Assembly: GCF_041261205.1 (NCBI RefSeq)
Contig: NZ_JBGCCH010000007.1
Coordinates: 124,001 to 188,000 of the forward strand
Source of the DNA: Catenulispora sp. MAP5-51
Lineage (GTDB): Bacteria; Actinomycetota; Actinomycetes; Streptomycetales; Catenulisporaceae
Length of the DNA: 64,000 bases
Reading direction: 5' to 3'
Made by a program: the position numbers and the translations under genes. Below are positions 1 through 8,998 of this stretch, in pieces. The notes under the pieces are model-generated. The model was not told the DNA's origin and made no database searches. It saw only the letters and a program-made list of their open reading frames with translations. How positions within the stretch are numbered: position 1 is the first letter of the stretch; every line of letters starts with the position of its first letter.

Positions 1-1
1 G

Positions 2-1999
2 GCGACCCGCGGCCTGTTCCGCTTCAACGAGACCGGCCCGGTCCCGCCCGGCGCGCCGACCGGGCAGCCGCTGCCCGCCGGCCAGGGCACCGTCGCGCCG
101 CTGACGTTCCGGCGCGGGACGTCGATCCTCGCCGCGCCGGCCGGGGCCGTGGACGGGCCCCGGCTCGCGACCGTCTCCTCCGAGTCCGAGGGCCGTACGG
201 CGTGGAACCCGCTGGGGACGCGGCTGCTGTACAGCTCGGACCCGGGCCTGTCGACGGTGCATCCGGACGGCAGCGGTGCCGCGCCGCTGACCGAGGTGCC
301 CGGGGTGCGGACCAAGGACAGCGAGCCGGCGGTGAGCTGGGACGGCTCCGTCGTCGTGTTCGTCCAAGGCGACGGCGGCGCTGTGGCGAGCCTGGTCTCG
401 GAGAACACCGACGGGACCACGGCCGGCGACGCCTACCGCCTCCCGACCGGCCCCGCCTGCCAGCAGGAGCACAGCCCGAGCTTCGAAACGGACGGGTCGC
501 TGATCTACGAGTGCGTCACCGGCGATGCGCACTCGACGTACCGCCTCACCGGAAGCGGCGCGAGCCAGCTGATCCCGAACTCTTCGCAGCCGGCGTTCTC
601 GCCCGACGTGTCGAAGATCGCCTTCGTGCGGCCGGACGGCAGCGGCATCGCGCAGATCTTCACCGCGAACGCCGACGGCAGCGGGGTCACCCAGGTGTCG
701 CACGACCCGAACGGCGCGAGCAAGCCCGCGTGGTCGCCGGACGGGAAGTACCTCGCGTACGCCAACGAGACCTTCCACGAGATCCTCGAGATCCCGGCGG
801 CCGGCGGTAGTCCGGTCGGCAGCATCCCCGACGCCGACGACCCGGACTTCACGCCGCCGGTCCTGGACTCCCACGTCCTGCGGGAGTGGGGCGCCGACCG
901 CGTCGGCACCGCGATCGCGGCCTCCCAGCTGAACTTCGCGAACCACGGCGCCGCCGACGGCCGCATCCCGGCCGGGGCGGTCGTGCTCGCGCGCAGCGAC
1001 ACCTTCGCCGACGCGCTCGGCGGCTCGGCGCTGGCCGTCCGCACCGACGCACCGTTGCTGATCACCGGCTCGGCGGGCCTGGACCCGGCGGTGAAGGCGG
1101 AGATCTCGCGCGTGCTGGCGCCCGGCGGGAAGGTGTACCTGCTCGGCGGGACGCAGGCGCTGTCGCCGGCGGTGGCCTCGGCGCTGTCGCACTACACGGT
1201 GGTGCGGCTGGCCGGGCAGACCCGCTACGGCACCGCGGTCGCCATCGCCAAGCAGATCAACCCGCGCCCGGGCATGGTGATGATCGCGACCGGCGCGCAG
1301 TTCCCGGACGCGCTGGCCGCCGGCGCGACCGGCCAACCGGTGCTGCTGACCGACGGCGGGGCCATGCCGAAGGAGACCTTGGACTACCTCAAGACGCTGA
1401 ACCCGAACCCGGAGACGGCGGGCGGCACCCAGCTGGTCACCATCGGCGGACCCGGCGACGCGGCCCTGATCTCGGCCTACCAGGGCGACAAGATGCCGGC
1501 CTGGCCGACGACGATCTCGCGGCTGAAGCTGGCCGGCGCGGACCGGTACGCGACGTCCCTGATGGTCGCGCAGGACTTCTTCGCCGCCAACTCCAACCTG
1601 GCCCTGGCCACCGGCGCCACCTGGCCGGACGCCCTGTCCGGCGGCGCGATGATCGGCCTGCGCGGCGGCCCGCTGCTGCTGACGGCCCCCACCGGCATCA
1701 GCCCGGCGATGCTGTCGTATCTGCGCAGCCAGTCGGCGAGCCTGTACGACGCGTTCCTGATGGGCGGCACCGTAGCGCTGCCGAACACGATCGCTCAGCA
1801 GGTCGCCGCAGTGATCGGACTGCCCGGGCACGTGCGCGTCGGCGGCGCGTACGCGGCGGGCGTCGAGACAACGGCTGGCGCCGGGACGAAGGCTGACACG
1901 AGCGGTGCGGCTGGTTCCGCCCCGGCCGGTGCGCCGGCAGGTTCGGCGGGGCGGACGGCGCACGGCGGTGAGGTGGCGACGGTTTCCCGCGAGGGGTGA
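2..1999 (+). CDS. Secreted beta-propeller / cell wall-binding repeat 2 protein (5' end outside window)
   Basis: The reading frame is already open at the first bases of the window, so the N-terminus, and probably a signal peptide, lies upstream. Seen: the first ~230 residues carry TolB/PD40-type propeller blades (repeated AWNPLGTRLLYSS, PAWSPDGKYLAYA and SPDVSKIAFVRPDG patterns). Three cell wall-binding 2 units (CWB2, PF04122 type) follow, recognisable by DRVGTAIAAS, TRYGTAVAIAK and DRYATSLMVAQ, each with an FPDAL/FADAL/WPDAL motif and an LLGG/IGG/LMGG strand. The C-terminus is a low-complexity Ala/Gly tail. CWB2 triplets anchor proteins to cell-wall polymers in Gram-positive bacteria. The propeller probably binds a ligand or protein outside the cell; its substrate is unknown. 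Confidence 0.85.
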   Translation, partial: ATRGLFRFNETGPVPPGAPTGQPLPAGQGTVAPLTFRRGTSILAAPAGAVDGPRLATVSSESEGRTAWNPLGTRLLYSSDPGLSTVHPDGSGAAPLTEVPGVRTKDSEPAVSWDGSVVVFVQGDGGAVASLVSENTDGTTAGDAYRLPTGPACQQEHSPSFETDGSLIYECVTGDAHSTYRLTGSGASQLIPNSSQPAFSPDVSKIAFVRPDGSGIAQIFTANADGSGVTQVSHDPNGASKPAWSPDGKYLAYANETFHEILEIPAAGGSPVGSIPDADDPDFTPPVLDSHVLREWGADRVGTAIAASQLNFANHGAADGRIPAGAVVLARSDTFADALGGSALAVRTDAPLLITGSAGLDPAVKAEISRVLAPGGKVYLLGGTQALSPAVASALSHYTVVRLAGQTRYGTAVAIAKQINPRPGMVMIATGAQFPDALAAGATGQPVLLTDGGAMPKETLDYLKTLNPNPETAGGTQLVTIGGPGDAALISAYQGDKMPAWPTTISRLKLAGADRYATSLMVAQDFFAANSNLALATGATWPDALSGGAMIGLRGGPLLLTAPTGISPAMLSYLRSQSASLYDAFLMGGTVALPNTIAQQVAAVIGLPGHVRVGGAYAAGVETTAGAGTKADTSGAAGSAPAGAPAGSAGRTAHGGEVATVSREG

Positions 2000-2013
2000 G
2001 ATGAGGCAGAGGT

Positions 2014-2820
2014 TCAGGACTCCTCGTCCTCGTCCTCGTCCTCGTCCGCCCCGGCGGCCTCACGGACGTCTTTGACCGGGTCGCTGCGGAGCTTTTCGAA
2101 GAGCCCCGCAGCGGCCTTTTTGTTGAAGCCGTAGAGGGTCCAGGCGAGTGCTTCGCGGACGTCCGGGTCGGGGTGGTCCGCCAGATGCGCGATGCGGAAC
2201 ACGTCGCCTTGGCCGCGTCCTCGGAGGTGGTCCAGGAGTGTCACGATCTCCGGGCCGTCGTGGGCGGTGCGGAGTTTCTCCAGGACTTCTTGGCGGGGCA
2301 GGAGGTGGCTCTTGTCGTAGTACGAGGAGCTGTCGCGGATGCGGGAGATCCGGTACTCGCCCTTGTCCAGGCACGCCGGGCAGGCACATGGCCGGTGGCC
2401 GTGGGCGTTCGGGCGGTAGCGCCAGCCGACGGGACGGTTGAGGGACCTGATACGGCGGACCTCTTGGGCGGCGACGCCGCGGGGGAGGAAGACTTCGTAT
2501 CCGCGCATCTCCTCTGGGGAGAGCGACAGGAAGCGCGCCACAGCCTGCGCGGCGCTCACCGGCTCGGGGGCTTTGCCGTAGTGGCCGACCGTCACGGTGG
2601 TGTCGTCCGGTATCCGGAAGTGGACCGCGGCCAAGCGGTGCGACTTCCAGCGCTTGATCTCGCGGGACCACTGGTAGGTCAACGTGTAGTCCGCCAGGAG
2701 CGGTGTGCAGTAGAGACCGGGGCGTGGGTCGTCACTGCGTGACCGGCTGACCGGTGACAGGCCGGAGCGGCGGACGCGTGCGGAGTTCTTCTCCGGAGTC
2801 AGGTGTACGAACCAGGCCAT
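2014..2820 (-). CDS. Hypothetical protein with HEAT-like C-terminal repeats
   Basis: 268-residue soluble protein with no family I can name. Residues ~140-155 hold a CACPACLDKG cluster that could bind a metal. Two short HEAT-like helical repeats lie near the C-terminus (HLADHPDPDVREALAWTLYGF and LRSDPVKDVREAAG). The last ~12 residues are an acidic D/E run. A TAGCGT hexamer lies 9 nt before the ATG, so the transcript may have almost no leader. It is convergent with the CWB2 gene, with a 14-bp gap between the stop codons. Function unknown. Confidence 0.7.
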   Translation of the reverse strand: MAWFVHLTPEKNSARVRRSGLSPVSRSRSDDPRPGLYCTPLLADYTLTYQWSREIKRWKSHRLAAVHFRIPDDTTVTVGHYGKAPEPVSAAQAVARFLSLSPEEMRGYEVFLPRGVAAQEVRRIRSLNRPVGWRYRPNAHGHRPCACPACLDKGEYRISRIRDSSSYYDKSHLLPRQEVLEKLRTAHDGPEIVTLLDHLRGRGQGDVFRIAHLADHPDPDVREALAWTLYGFNKKAAAGLFEKLRSDPVKDVREAAGADEDEDEDEES

Positions 2821-2850
2821 AGTGCGTCCACGCTAAGGGCGCGACGCGGA

Positions 2851-3840
2851 TCAGTCACCTGCATTGTTGTAGCGGTAGGGCTCGTAGACGCCGAACCCGC
2901 TGTAGTACGGGTACGGGATCACATGGTGCAGCGTTCCCTGGGGACACAGTTCGTAGCCCACATAGGAGTTGTGCGCGTAGTCGGCCCACCGGTCGAAGAG
3001 GATGACGTGGCCGGTGGCGACGTCCGTGTTCAGTAGGACGTCGCCGGGGCGCAGGTCATCTTTGGCGATCCGGTGCGCGATCTGCGGCATGGTCGAGGTG
3101 ACCAGGGAGTCCCGCAGTCCCCAGCACATGGAGACGAAGCCGGAGCAGTCTGTGCGGTACCCCTCGTGCCAGGCGCCCTGGTTGTACGGGACGTGCTGCG
3201 CGACCCAGTGCTCGGCGCGGGCGACCATCTGGCGGCGGAGGCGGCTGAGGGTGCCGAGCGCGGTCGCGGAGAGGTCCTGGGCGACCGCCGGGCGCCAGAG
3301 GCCTGAGCTGTCGGGCACGGGAGCGGCGCCGGGCACGGAGGAGGGTGCGAAGGAGTGGGCAGAGGGCGGTGCGTAGGAGGGCCCGGGATCCTCCGAGGAC
3401 CCGGAGTACGGCCCCGCGCCGTCCAGGCCGGCGACGCTCTGATGCCCGGTCACCACACCTGCGCCGAACACCGGGACGTCCGCCGTCGGCAGACCGTGCC
3501 CGGGCGGCAGCTGCGCCGGGGAATGGACCGGGGAGTGGACCGGCGGCACCGCGGCGTGCACCGTCGCGTCGGCCTGTTCGTAGGTGCTCTGCGTGCAGCG
3601 GATGCGGGCGGCGTCGTCGACCAGTTCGCGGACCAGCCGGTCGGTCGCCGATTCCAGGGCCGCCAGGCCCGAGGACTCGGGGGCCAGCCGCGGATCCGCC
3701 GTCGCCGCCTCGACGATGTGGCGCAGGGTGCTGCTGATCTCGGCCAGTTCGCGGGCGAAGCCGTCCCAGGCGGAGGCCAGCCACTCGAACTCGGGGCCGA
3801 GCGCGTAGAAGCTGGCGCCTTCCGGCGCCGTCTGGCTCAC
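2851..3840 (-). CDS. NlpC/P60-like cysteine hydrolase with helical N-terminus
   Basis: 329 residues from a GTG start chosen because GTGA overlaps the stop of the upstream gene by 3 bases, implying translational coupling. Residues 1-100 are helical (FEWLASAWDGFARELAEISSTLRHI) and resemble the helical partner domains found beside WXG100-like proteins. Residues ~100-185 are a Pro/Ser-rich linker. Residues ~205-329 resemble NlpC/P60 hydrolases: the nucleophile motif is DCSGFVSMCW (Cys232) and the catalytic His is in TGHVILF (His278). Such enzymes cut peptidoglycan stem peptides or related amides. No Sec signal is visible, so export by an ESX-type route, or a cytoplasmic role, both remain possible. 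Confidence 0.7.
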   Translation of the reverse strand: MSQTAPEGASFYALGPEFEWLASAWDGFARELAEISSTLRHIVEAATADPRLAPESSGLAALESATDRLVRELVDDAARIRCTQSTYEQADATVHAAVPPVHSPVHSPAQLPPGHGLPTADVPVFGAGVVTGHQSVAGLDGAGPYSGSSEDPGPSYAPPSAHSFAPSSVPGAAPVPDSSGLWRPAVAQDLSATALGTLSRLRRQMVARAEHWVAQHVPYNQGAWHEGYRTDCSGFVSMCWGLRDSLVTSTMPQIAHRIAKDDLRPGDVLLNTDVATGHVILFDRWADYAHNSYVGYELCPQGTLHHVIPYPYYSGFGVYEPYRYNNAGD

Positions 3841-4307
3841 CGCCCCGGCTCCCGCCCTGGTCCCGGCTCGGGCCCCGGCTCCGGTCGCAGTGCCGGGCCG
3901 GCGCCGATCGCCTCGCCGCCGAGCCGGCTGCCGACCAGGCCGCTGATCCCGGCGACGACCTGCGCGTGACCGCTGAGCTGGGCTTCCGCCCGGGCGTGCC
4001 CCGGGTGCCCCGCGCGTCCCGGCTGCGGCGCGAGCGGTGCCACCTCCGCGGCGTGCACGCGCTCCGCCGAGGCCCGCAGCGCCACCGCCATCTGCAGGCA
4101 CTCCCGCGCCCGCTCGGCGGCGCGGGCCCGGAAGCGCTCGGCCGCCCGGCCGGACCAGGTCACCTGCGCGGTGGCCCGCACGATCGCGGCGGACAGCTGG
4201 TCCATGCGGTGCGCCTGGGCGTCGATCGCACCGGCCAGCGCCGCGCGTTCGGGAGCCGCGCCGGGGGCGTCGGCGGGAGCGGGGGCGGAGGTCTGGGCGG
4301 TGATCAC
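3837..4307 (-). CDS. Small helical protein, WXG100-like (putative)
   Basis: 156 residues from GTG. The central part (AAIVRATAQVTWSGRAAERFRARAAERARECLQMAVALRASAERVHAA) is a long amphipathic helix pair with a central W-S-G turn, the hallmark of WXG100/ESX substrates. The tail is Pro/Gly/Arg-rich and extends past the usual 100 residues. Its stop overlaps the GTG of the NlpC-like gene, so the two proteins are probably made together in similar amounts. No ESX machinery (EccC, EccD, MycP) is in the window. Confidence in the gene is good; the WXG assignment is inference. Confidence 0.6.
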   Translation of the reverse strand: MITAQTSAPAPADAPGAAPERAALAGAIDAQAHRMDQLSAAIVRATAQVTWSGRAAERFRARAAERARECLQMAVALRASAERVHAAEVAPLAPQPGRAGHPGHARAEAQLSGHAQVVAGISGLVGSRLGGEAIGAGPALRPEPGPEPGPGREPGR

Positions 4308-4495
4308 GGTGACAGCACGCTAGTCGCGAAACGCGCAGATCACCGCGAATCGCGAGGGCGATTCACCGTAATGGATGAGTTTGTTCCAGAGCCGGGAACA
4401 GGGCTTGAAGCAGGGCGTCCGACCAACTCCTCCGCATGCCGAAGCACCCGAATCGGCCCTCCTGGCCGTCTCAGCCCTCCGCTATATTCCGCAGC

Positions 4496-5263
4496 ATGCC
4501 CAAGACCCGCCGCCCCGCCCCCGCCAAGGTCCGCCAAGCCATCGTGAACCAGTGGCAGGCCCACGTCGGGTACGCGGCCGCCCTGAGCCCCGAGCAGCTC
4601 GCCGAGCCGTCGAAGCTGGCCGGCTGGGACGTGAAGACCCTCGTCGGGCACGTCGCCTTCACCGTGCACACGGTGGTGGCCCGGGCCGCCGAGCCGGTCG
4701 CCGGGGCGCAGGCCGAGGTCTACGACTGGATGACCGCCACGCCGACCGCCAGGGCCCAGGTCGACGCCGGGACCCGGGAGCTGGTCGCGGACGGCGTGGT
4801 GCTGGCCGACGAGGTGGCCGGGGCCCGGAAGGTCATGGAGCGCTACGGCGACGAGGACCTGATCGCCATGCGCTTCGGCCCCATGCGCTTCGACGACTTC
4901 CTGGTCTCGCGCATTGTGGAGGCCACGGTGCACGCCGACGACCTGGAGCGGTCCACCGGGATCGAGTTCCCGCACGACCGCGAGGCGCTGGCGATCACGG
5001 TCCGGCAGCTGGCCGACGCGATGGCGACCAAGGTCCCGGGCAATTCCGTGGAGCTGCGGGTGCCGCCGTTCGCCGCCGTGCAGTGCGTCCCGGGCCCGCG
5101 CCACACCCGCGGGACGCCGCCGAACGTGGTGGAGCTGGCGCCGAAGACCTGGATCCGGCTCGCCGCCGGGCGGACGACCTGGGACCAGGCCGTGGACGAG
5201 GCCCTGGTGTCGGCCTCGGGGCAGCGGGCGGATCTGAAGGAGTTCCTGCCGCTGATGGGATGA
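4496..5263 (+). CDS. Mycothiol-dependent maleylpyruvate isomerase-family protein
   Basis: 255 residues. The start is ATG 4496 because a TATATT hexamer (4483-4488) ends exactly 7 nt before it, giving a leaderless transcript; an upstream in-frame ATG at 4436 would precede this promoter. The N-terminal MDMPI fold is visible: LAGWDVKTLVGHVA supplies the first metal-ligand His (His52), and the EATVHADDL motif supplies Glu142 and His146. The family (TIGR03083/TIGR03086, DinB-like) uses mycothiol, the actinobacterial thiol, for isomerisation or conjugation; most members have unknown substrates. It stands alone before purF. Confidence 0.8.
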   Translation: MPKTRRPAPAKVRQAIVNQWQAHVGYAAALSPEQLAEPSKLAGWDVKTLVGHVAFTVHTVVARAAEPVAGAQAEVYDWMTATPTARAQVDAGTRELVADGVVLADEVAGARKVMERYGDEDLIAMRFGPMRFDDFLVSRIVEATVHADDLERSTGIEFPHDREALAITVRQLADAMATKVPGNSVELRVPPFAAVQCVPGPRHTRGTPPNVVELAPKTWIRLAAGRTTWDQAVDEALVSASGQRADLKEFLPLMG

Positions 5264-5404
5264 ACCCCGCTGGGATGAAGCCGCCGGGGTGAGGCCCGCG
5301 GCGCGTGGCGTGGGTCTCATCGGCGCCCCGGATCGTCACATTTGCAGATAGGCGGCTGTATCGGCCGGAAGGATCATCACAGTCCGTGGCATAGACTCGA
5401 TGCT

Positions 5405-6922
5405 GTGATCCACGTTTCCGGCTTCCGCCCCGGCGATGGCAGACTCACCCACGAACTCGACCCCCAGGACGCCGGCCCGCAGGACGCCTGCGGTGTCTTC
5501 GGCGTCTGGGCTCCCGGCGAAGAAGTCGCGAAGCTCGCGTACTTCGGCCTGTACGCGTTGCAGCACCGCGGCCAGGAATCCGCCGGTATCGCCGTGTCGA
5601 ACGGCAAACAGATCCTGGTCTACAAGGACATGGGCCTGGTGTCCCAGGTCTTCGACGAGGCCACCCTGCAGTCCCTGCAGGGATACCTGGCCATCGGCCA
5701 CGCGCGCTACTCCACCACCGGTTCTTCGGTGTGGGAGAACGCACAGCCGACCTTCCGCGCGACCGCGCACGGTGCCGTGGCCCTGGGCCACAACGGCAAC
5801 CTGACCAACACCGGCGAGCTGGCCCGGCTGGCCGCGGAGCGGCGGACCAAGTCCGGCGCCTCCGACAAGCACGCCATGACCTCCGACACCGGGCTCATGA
5901 CGGAGCTGCTGGCCTCCTACTCGGACCGCACCCTGGAGGACGCGGCCGCCGAGGTGCTGCCGCAGCTGCGCGGGGCCTTCTCCCTGGTGTTCATGGACGA
6001 GACCACGCTGTACGCGGCGCGCGACCCGCAGGGCGTGCGGCCGCTGATGCTCGGCCGTCTGGACCGCGGCTGGGTGGTGGCCTCCGAGCAGGCCGCGCTG
6101 GACACGGTCGGCGCGAGCTTCATCCGCGAGATAGAGCCCGGCGAGCTGATCGCCGTGGACGAGAACGGGCTGCGCTCCCGGCACTTCGCCGAGCCCCGGC
6201 CCAAGGGCTGCGTCTTCGAGTACGTCTACCTGGCCCGCCCCGACGCCACGATCGCCGGCCGCAACGTGCACGCCGCGCGCGTGGAGATGGGCCGCACCCT
6301 GGCCCGCGAGGCGCCGGTGGAGGCCGACCTGGTCATCGCCACGCCCGAGTCCGGCACCCCGGCCGCGATCGGCTTCGCCGAGGAGTCCGGCATCCCGTTC
6401 GGCCAGGGCTTCGTCAAGAACGCCTACGTCGGCCGCACCTTCATCCAGCCCAGCCAGACCCTGCGCCAGCTCGGCGTGCGGCTGAAGCTGAACGCGCTGC
6501 GCGAGGTCATCGAGGGCAAGCGCCTGGTCGTCGTGGACGACTCGATCGTGCGCGGCAACACCCAGCGCGCCGTGCTCAAGATGCTGCGCGAGGCCGGGGC
6601 CACCGAGGTCCACCTGCGGATCTCCTCCCCGCCGGTGAAGTGGCCGTGCTTCTACGGCATCGACTTCGCCACCCGCGCCGAGCTGATCGCCAACGGCCTG
6701 AGCACCGAGGAGATCGCCAAGTCCATCGGCGCCGACTCGCTGGCCTACATCACCCTGGACGGCATGACCGAGGCCACGCACCAGAGCGCCGACCGGCTGT
6801 GCCGCGCGTGCTTCGACGGCGTGTACCCGATCGAGCTGCCGGAGGAGGAGCTGCTGGGCAAGCACCTCCTGGAGATCGCGGTCGACCCGCTGGCCCGCAC
6901 CGACGCCCTGTCGCGGCCGTAG
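5405..6922 (+). CDS. purF: Amidophosphoribosyltransferase
   Basis: First committed step of purine synthesis: PRPP plus glutamine gives phosphoribosylamine. 505 residues. Start is GTG 5405, preceded by TAGACT (5392-5397) with a 7-nt gap, so probably leaderless. A 28-residue propeptide precedes Cys29 of CGVFGVW, the N-terminal nucleophile glutaminase Cys exposed by maturation. YALQHRGQESAGI and the PRPP-binding VVVDDSIVRGNTQ (~375-387) are intact. Cysteines in KWPCFYGIDF and DRLCRACFDG fit the Fe-S cluster of the Bacillus-type enzyme. purM follows after 39 bp, probably in the same operon. Confidence 0.97.
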   Translation: MIHVSGFRPGDGRLTHELDPQDAGPQDACGVFGVWAPGEEVAKLAYFGLYALQHRGQESAGIAVSNGKQILVYKDMGLVSQVFDEATLQSLQGYLAIGHARYSTTGSSVWENAQPTFRATAHGAVALGHNGNLTNTGELARLAAERRTKSGASDKHAMTSDTGLMTELLASYSDRTLEDAAAEVLPQLRGAFSLVFMDETTLYAARDPQGVRPLMLGRLDRGWVVASEQAALDTVGASFIREIEPGELIAVDENGLRSRHFAEPRPKGCVFEYVYLARPDATIAGRNVHAARVEMGRTLAREAPVEADLVIATPESGTPAAIGFAEESGIPFGQGFVKNAYVGRTFIQPSQTLRQLGVRLKLNALREVIEGKRLVVVDDSIVRGNTQRAVLKMLREAGATEVHLRISSPPVKWPCFYGIDFATRAELIANGLSTEEIAKSIGADSLAYITLDGMTEATHQSADRLCRACFDGVYPIELPEEELLGKHLLEIAVDPLARTDALSRP

Positions 6923-6961
6923 TCCGGCGCGCGGCTGACGCCACATTTAAGGAAATTCACC

Positions 6962-8077
6962 ATGTCCACTGGACCCACCGGCGCCACCTACGCCGCGGCC
7001 GGCGTCGACATCGAGGCCGGCGACCGCGCGGTCGAGCTGATGAAGGAATGGGTCGCCAAGACCCGGCGGCCGGAGGTCCTCGGCGGCATCGGCGGCTTCG
7101 CGGGCCTGTTCGACGCCTCCGCGCTGAAGGCGTACGACCGGCCGCTGCTGGCCACCTCCACCGACGGCGTGGGCACCAAGGTCGCGATCGCGCAGCGGCT
7201 GGACAAGCACGACACCATCGGCCGCGACCTGGTCGGCATGGTCGTGGACGACCTGGTGGTCTGCGGTGCCGAACCGCTGTTCATGACCGACTACATCGCC
7301 ACCGGCAAGGTGGTGCCCGAGGTGATCGCCGGGATCGTCAAGGGCATCGCCGAGGGCTGCGTGCTGGCCGGCTGCGCGCTGGTCGGCGGCGAGACCGCGG
7401 AGCACCCGGGCCTGCTCAAGCCGGGTGAGTACGACGTGGCCGGGGCCGGCACCGGGGTGGTCGAGGCCGACAAGGTGCTCGGCGCCGAGCGGGTCCGGGA
7501 GGGCGACGTGCTGGTCGCGATGGCCTCCTCCGGCGCGCACTCCAACGGGTACTCGCTGCTGCGGCACGTGTTCTTCCAGGTCGCGGGCTGGGAGCTGGAC
7601 CGCGACGTGCCCGAGTTCGGGCGCACGCTCGGCGAGGAACTGCTGGAGCCGACCCGCATCTACTCGCTGGACTGCCTGGCTCTGATCGCGGCCGTGGAGC
7701 GGGACGGCGAGCCCGGGGTGCACGCCATCTCGCACATCACCGGCGGCGGCGTGGCGGCGAACATCGCCCGGATCATCCCGGCGGGCCTGGAGGCGCGGCT
7801 GGACCGCGGCACCTGGACCCCGCCGGCGGTGTTCGGCACGGTCGGCCGGCTCGGCGGCGTGGAGACGCTGGAGCTGGAGAAGACGCTGAACATGGGCGTC
7901 GGCATGGTCGCGGTGCTGCCGGCCGAGTCGGTGGACCCGGCGCTGGCGCTGCTGGCCGCGCGCGGACTGCCCAGCTGGGTGTGCGGCGAGGTCGTGGCAT
8001 CCGAGGGCGCGACCACCGTCGGCGGCGCCAAGGGCGGCGACGGCGCGGCGTCCCTGCACGGCGACTACGCGGCGTAG
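6962..8077 (+). CDS. purM: Phosphoribosylformylglycinamidine cyclo-ligase (AIR synthetase)
   Basis: 371 residues. Closes the imidazole ring of AIR with ATP, the fifth step of purine synthesis. The sequence shows the PurM/AIRS fold: YAAAGVDIEAGDRAVELMK, LLATSTDGVGTKVAIA, MVVDDLVVCGAEPLFMTDYIA and GGETAEHPG, then the C-terminal AIRS_C domain (VAMASSGAHSNGYSLLR, ISHITGGGVAANIAR). An AAGGA ribosome site lies just before the ATG. Located 39 bp after purF, and followed by a strong hairpin. The neighbours match the S. coelicolor order purF-purM-DUF3073. Confidence 0.97.
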   Translation: MSTGPTGATYAAAGVDIEAGDRAVELMKEWVAKTRRPEVLGGIGGFAGLFDASALKAYDRPLLATSTDGVGTKVAIAQRLDKHDTIGRDLVGMVVDDLVVCGAEPLFMTDYIATGKVVPEVIAGIVKGIAEGCVLAGCALVGGETAEHPGLLKPGEYDVAGAGTGVVEADKVLGAERVREGDVLVAMASSGAHSNGYSLLRHVFFQVAGWELDRDVPEFGRTLGEELLEPTRIYSLDCLALIAAVERDGEPGVHAISHITGGGVAANIARIIPAGLEARLDRGTWTPPAVFGTVGRLGGVETLELEKTLNMGVGMVAVLPAESVDPALALLAARGLPSWVCGEVVASEGATTVGGAKGGDGAASLHGDYAA

Positions 8078-8110
8078 TAGCGGGGCCCGGTTTCCGGGAA
8101 AGCATCAAGG

Positions 8111-8138
8111 GCGCCTCGGCGATCGAACGCCGGGGCGC
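8111..8138 (+). terminator. Hairpin terminator after purM
   Basis: GCGCCTCGGCG pairs with CGCCGGGGCGC (11 bp, one G-U), loop ATCGAA, followed by TTCATTT. It lies 34 bp after the purM stop. Confidence 0.7.
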
Positions 8139-8198
8139 TTCATTTACCTCACGAGTCCCACACGCCTCACGCGTGTGCCCCCGTTTCAGGCGTGACGA

Positions 8199-8223
8199 AG
8201 GCCCGTCCCAGGGGGACGGGCCT
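8199..8223. terminator. Perfect 11-bp hairpin between convergent purM and DUF3073 genes
   Basis: AGGCCCGTCCC and GGGACGGGCCT are perfectly complementary around a 3-nt AGG loop. The position between two convergent genes fits a bidirectional terminator; there is no long T tract on either side. Confidence 0.6.
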
Positions 8224-8255
8224 ACTCAACCGGTGCTCGGTGGCCCGGTCCAGCC

Positions 8256-8531
8256 TCAACCGCGGCGGTGGTGACTGCGGACAGAGCCGCCGTCGTCCTC
8301 GCTGTCAAAGTCGTCGTCATCGTCGTCATCGGCGTACTTCGCGTACAACTCGTCGTCGTCCGCGTCGTCGTCCTGCTGCGACGGTGCCTCGGCGGAATGC
8401 CCGTTGGACGTGGTGTGTACGCCGTCCTTCTGCAGCTCACGTTGGAGCTGCGTGAGATCGGTCCCCACGTCGCGATACTTCAGGTCTCGGGCGACCCGCG
8501 TCTGCTTGGCCTTGGCCCGGCCGCGCCCCAT
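8256..8531 (-). CDS. DUF3073 domain-containing protein
   Basis: 91 residues. The N-terminus MGRGRAKAKQTRVARDLKY is the conserved basic signature of the actinobacterial DUF3073 family. The C-terminal half is very acidic (runs of 5-7 Asp) and contains the family's DDELYAKYAD stretch. Function unknown; the charge split suggests an RNA- or ribosome-associated protein, which is inference. The position between purM and the valine/leucine dehydrogenase gene is conserved in Streptomyces. A GAGGGGG stretch upstream of the ATG can serve as ribosome site. Confidence 0.9.
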   Translation of the reverse strand: MGRGRAKAKQTRVARDLKYRDVGTDLTQLQRELQKDGVHTTSNGHSAEAPSQQDDDADDDELYAKYADDDDDDDFDSEDDGGSVRSHHRRG

Positions 8532-8998
8532 TGGCTCGACCCCCTCAACGATCGGGGCTGGTCTGCCCCTGCTCCGGTCATACGGTCAGTCGTGAGAACT
8601 CACGGTACCTGTTTCCCCAACCGATCGGTACGAGCCATACGGCTGATCGGCACGAACAGGCATAGCCGACCGCGTTACTCGGGTGTCACAGGCACGACCC
8701 CACGATAGCGCTTATACCCGCATCGATGCCACGCGCCACCGGGGGTATCTGACGAGGCGTCCTTTCGGAAGGCGAAGGGCACCCGAGGAATGCTGGTCGG
8801 TCTGGCGAGGCGGCAGCGCCGCCGTAGCGCACGGAAAACTCGTCGGGAACGAGGCTGGGCGTGCCGGACGGCTGCCCTCGACCCGGTGTTGGTCGTGGGC
8901 TGGCGGCTTGCCGTAAGCGCAGCGCATGGCAAGGCACCGGTGCGGTCAGGCTCGGAGCTCCGGCGATTTTCCGCCCGTCCAGCATTCCTCGGGCGCCC
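8532..8998. other. 467-bp gene-free region between DUF3073 and vdh
   Basis: The left part (8532-8700) is the DUF3073 promoter region; a TATGAC hexamer on the minus strand near 8575 is a possible -10. The right part (8775-9000) is a 226-bp segment bounded by a near-perfect inverted repeat, listed separately. I find no convincing coding frame; the small frames here have no recognisable composition or ribosome site. Confidence 0.6.

Noticed and set aside
8256-8531. Sequencing artefact suspected from Asp runs
   Set aside because: The acidic tail and basic N-terminus are normal for DUF3073.
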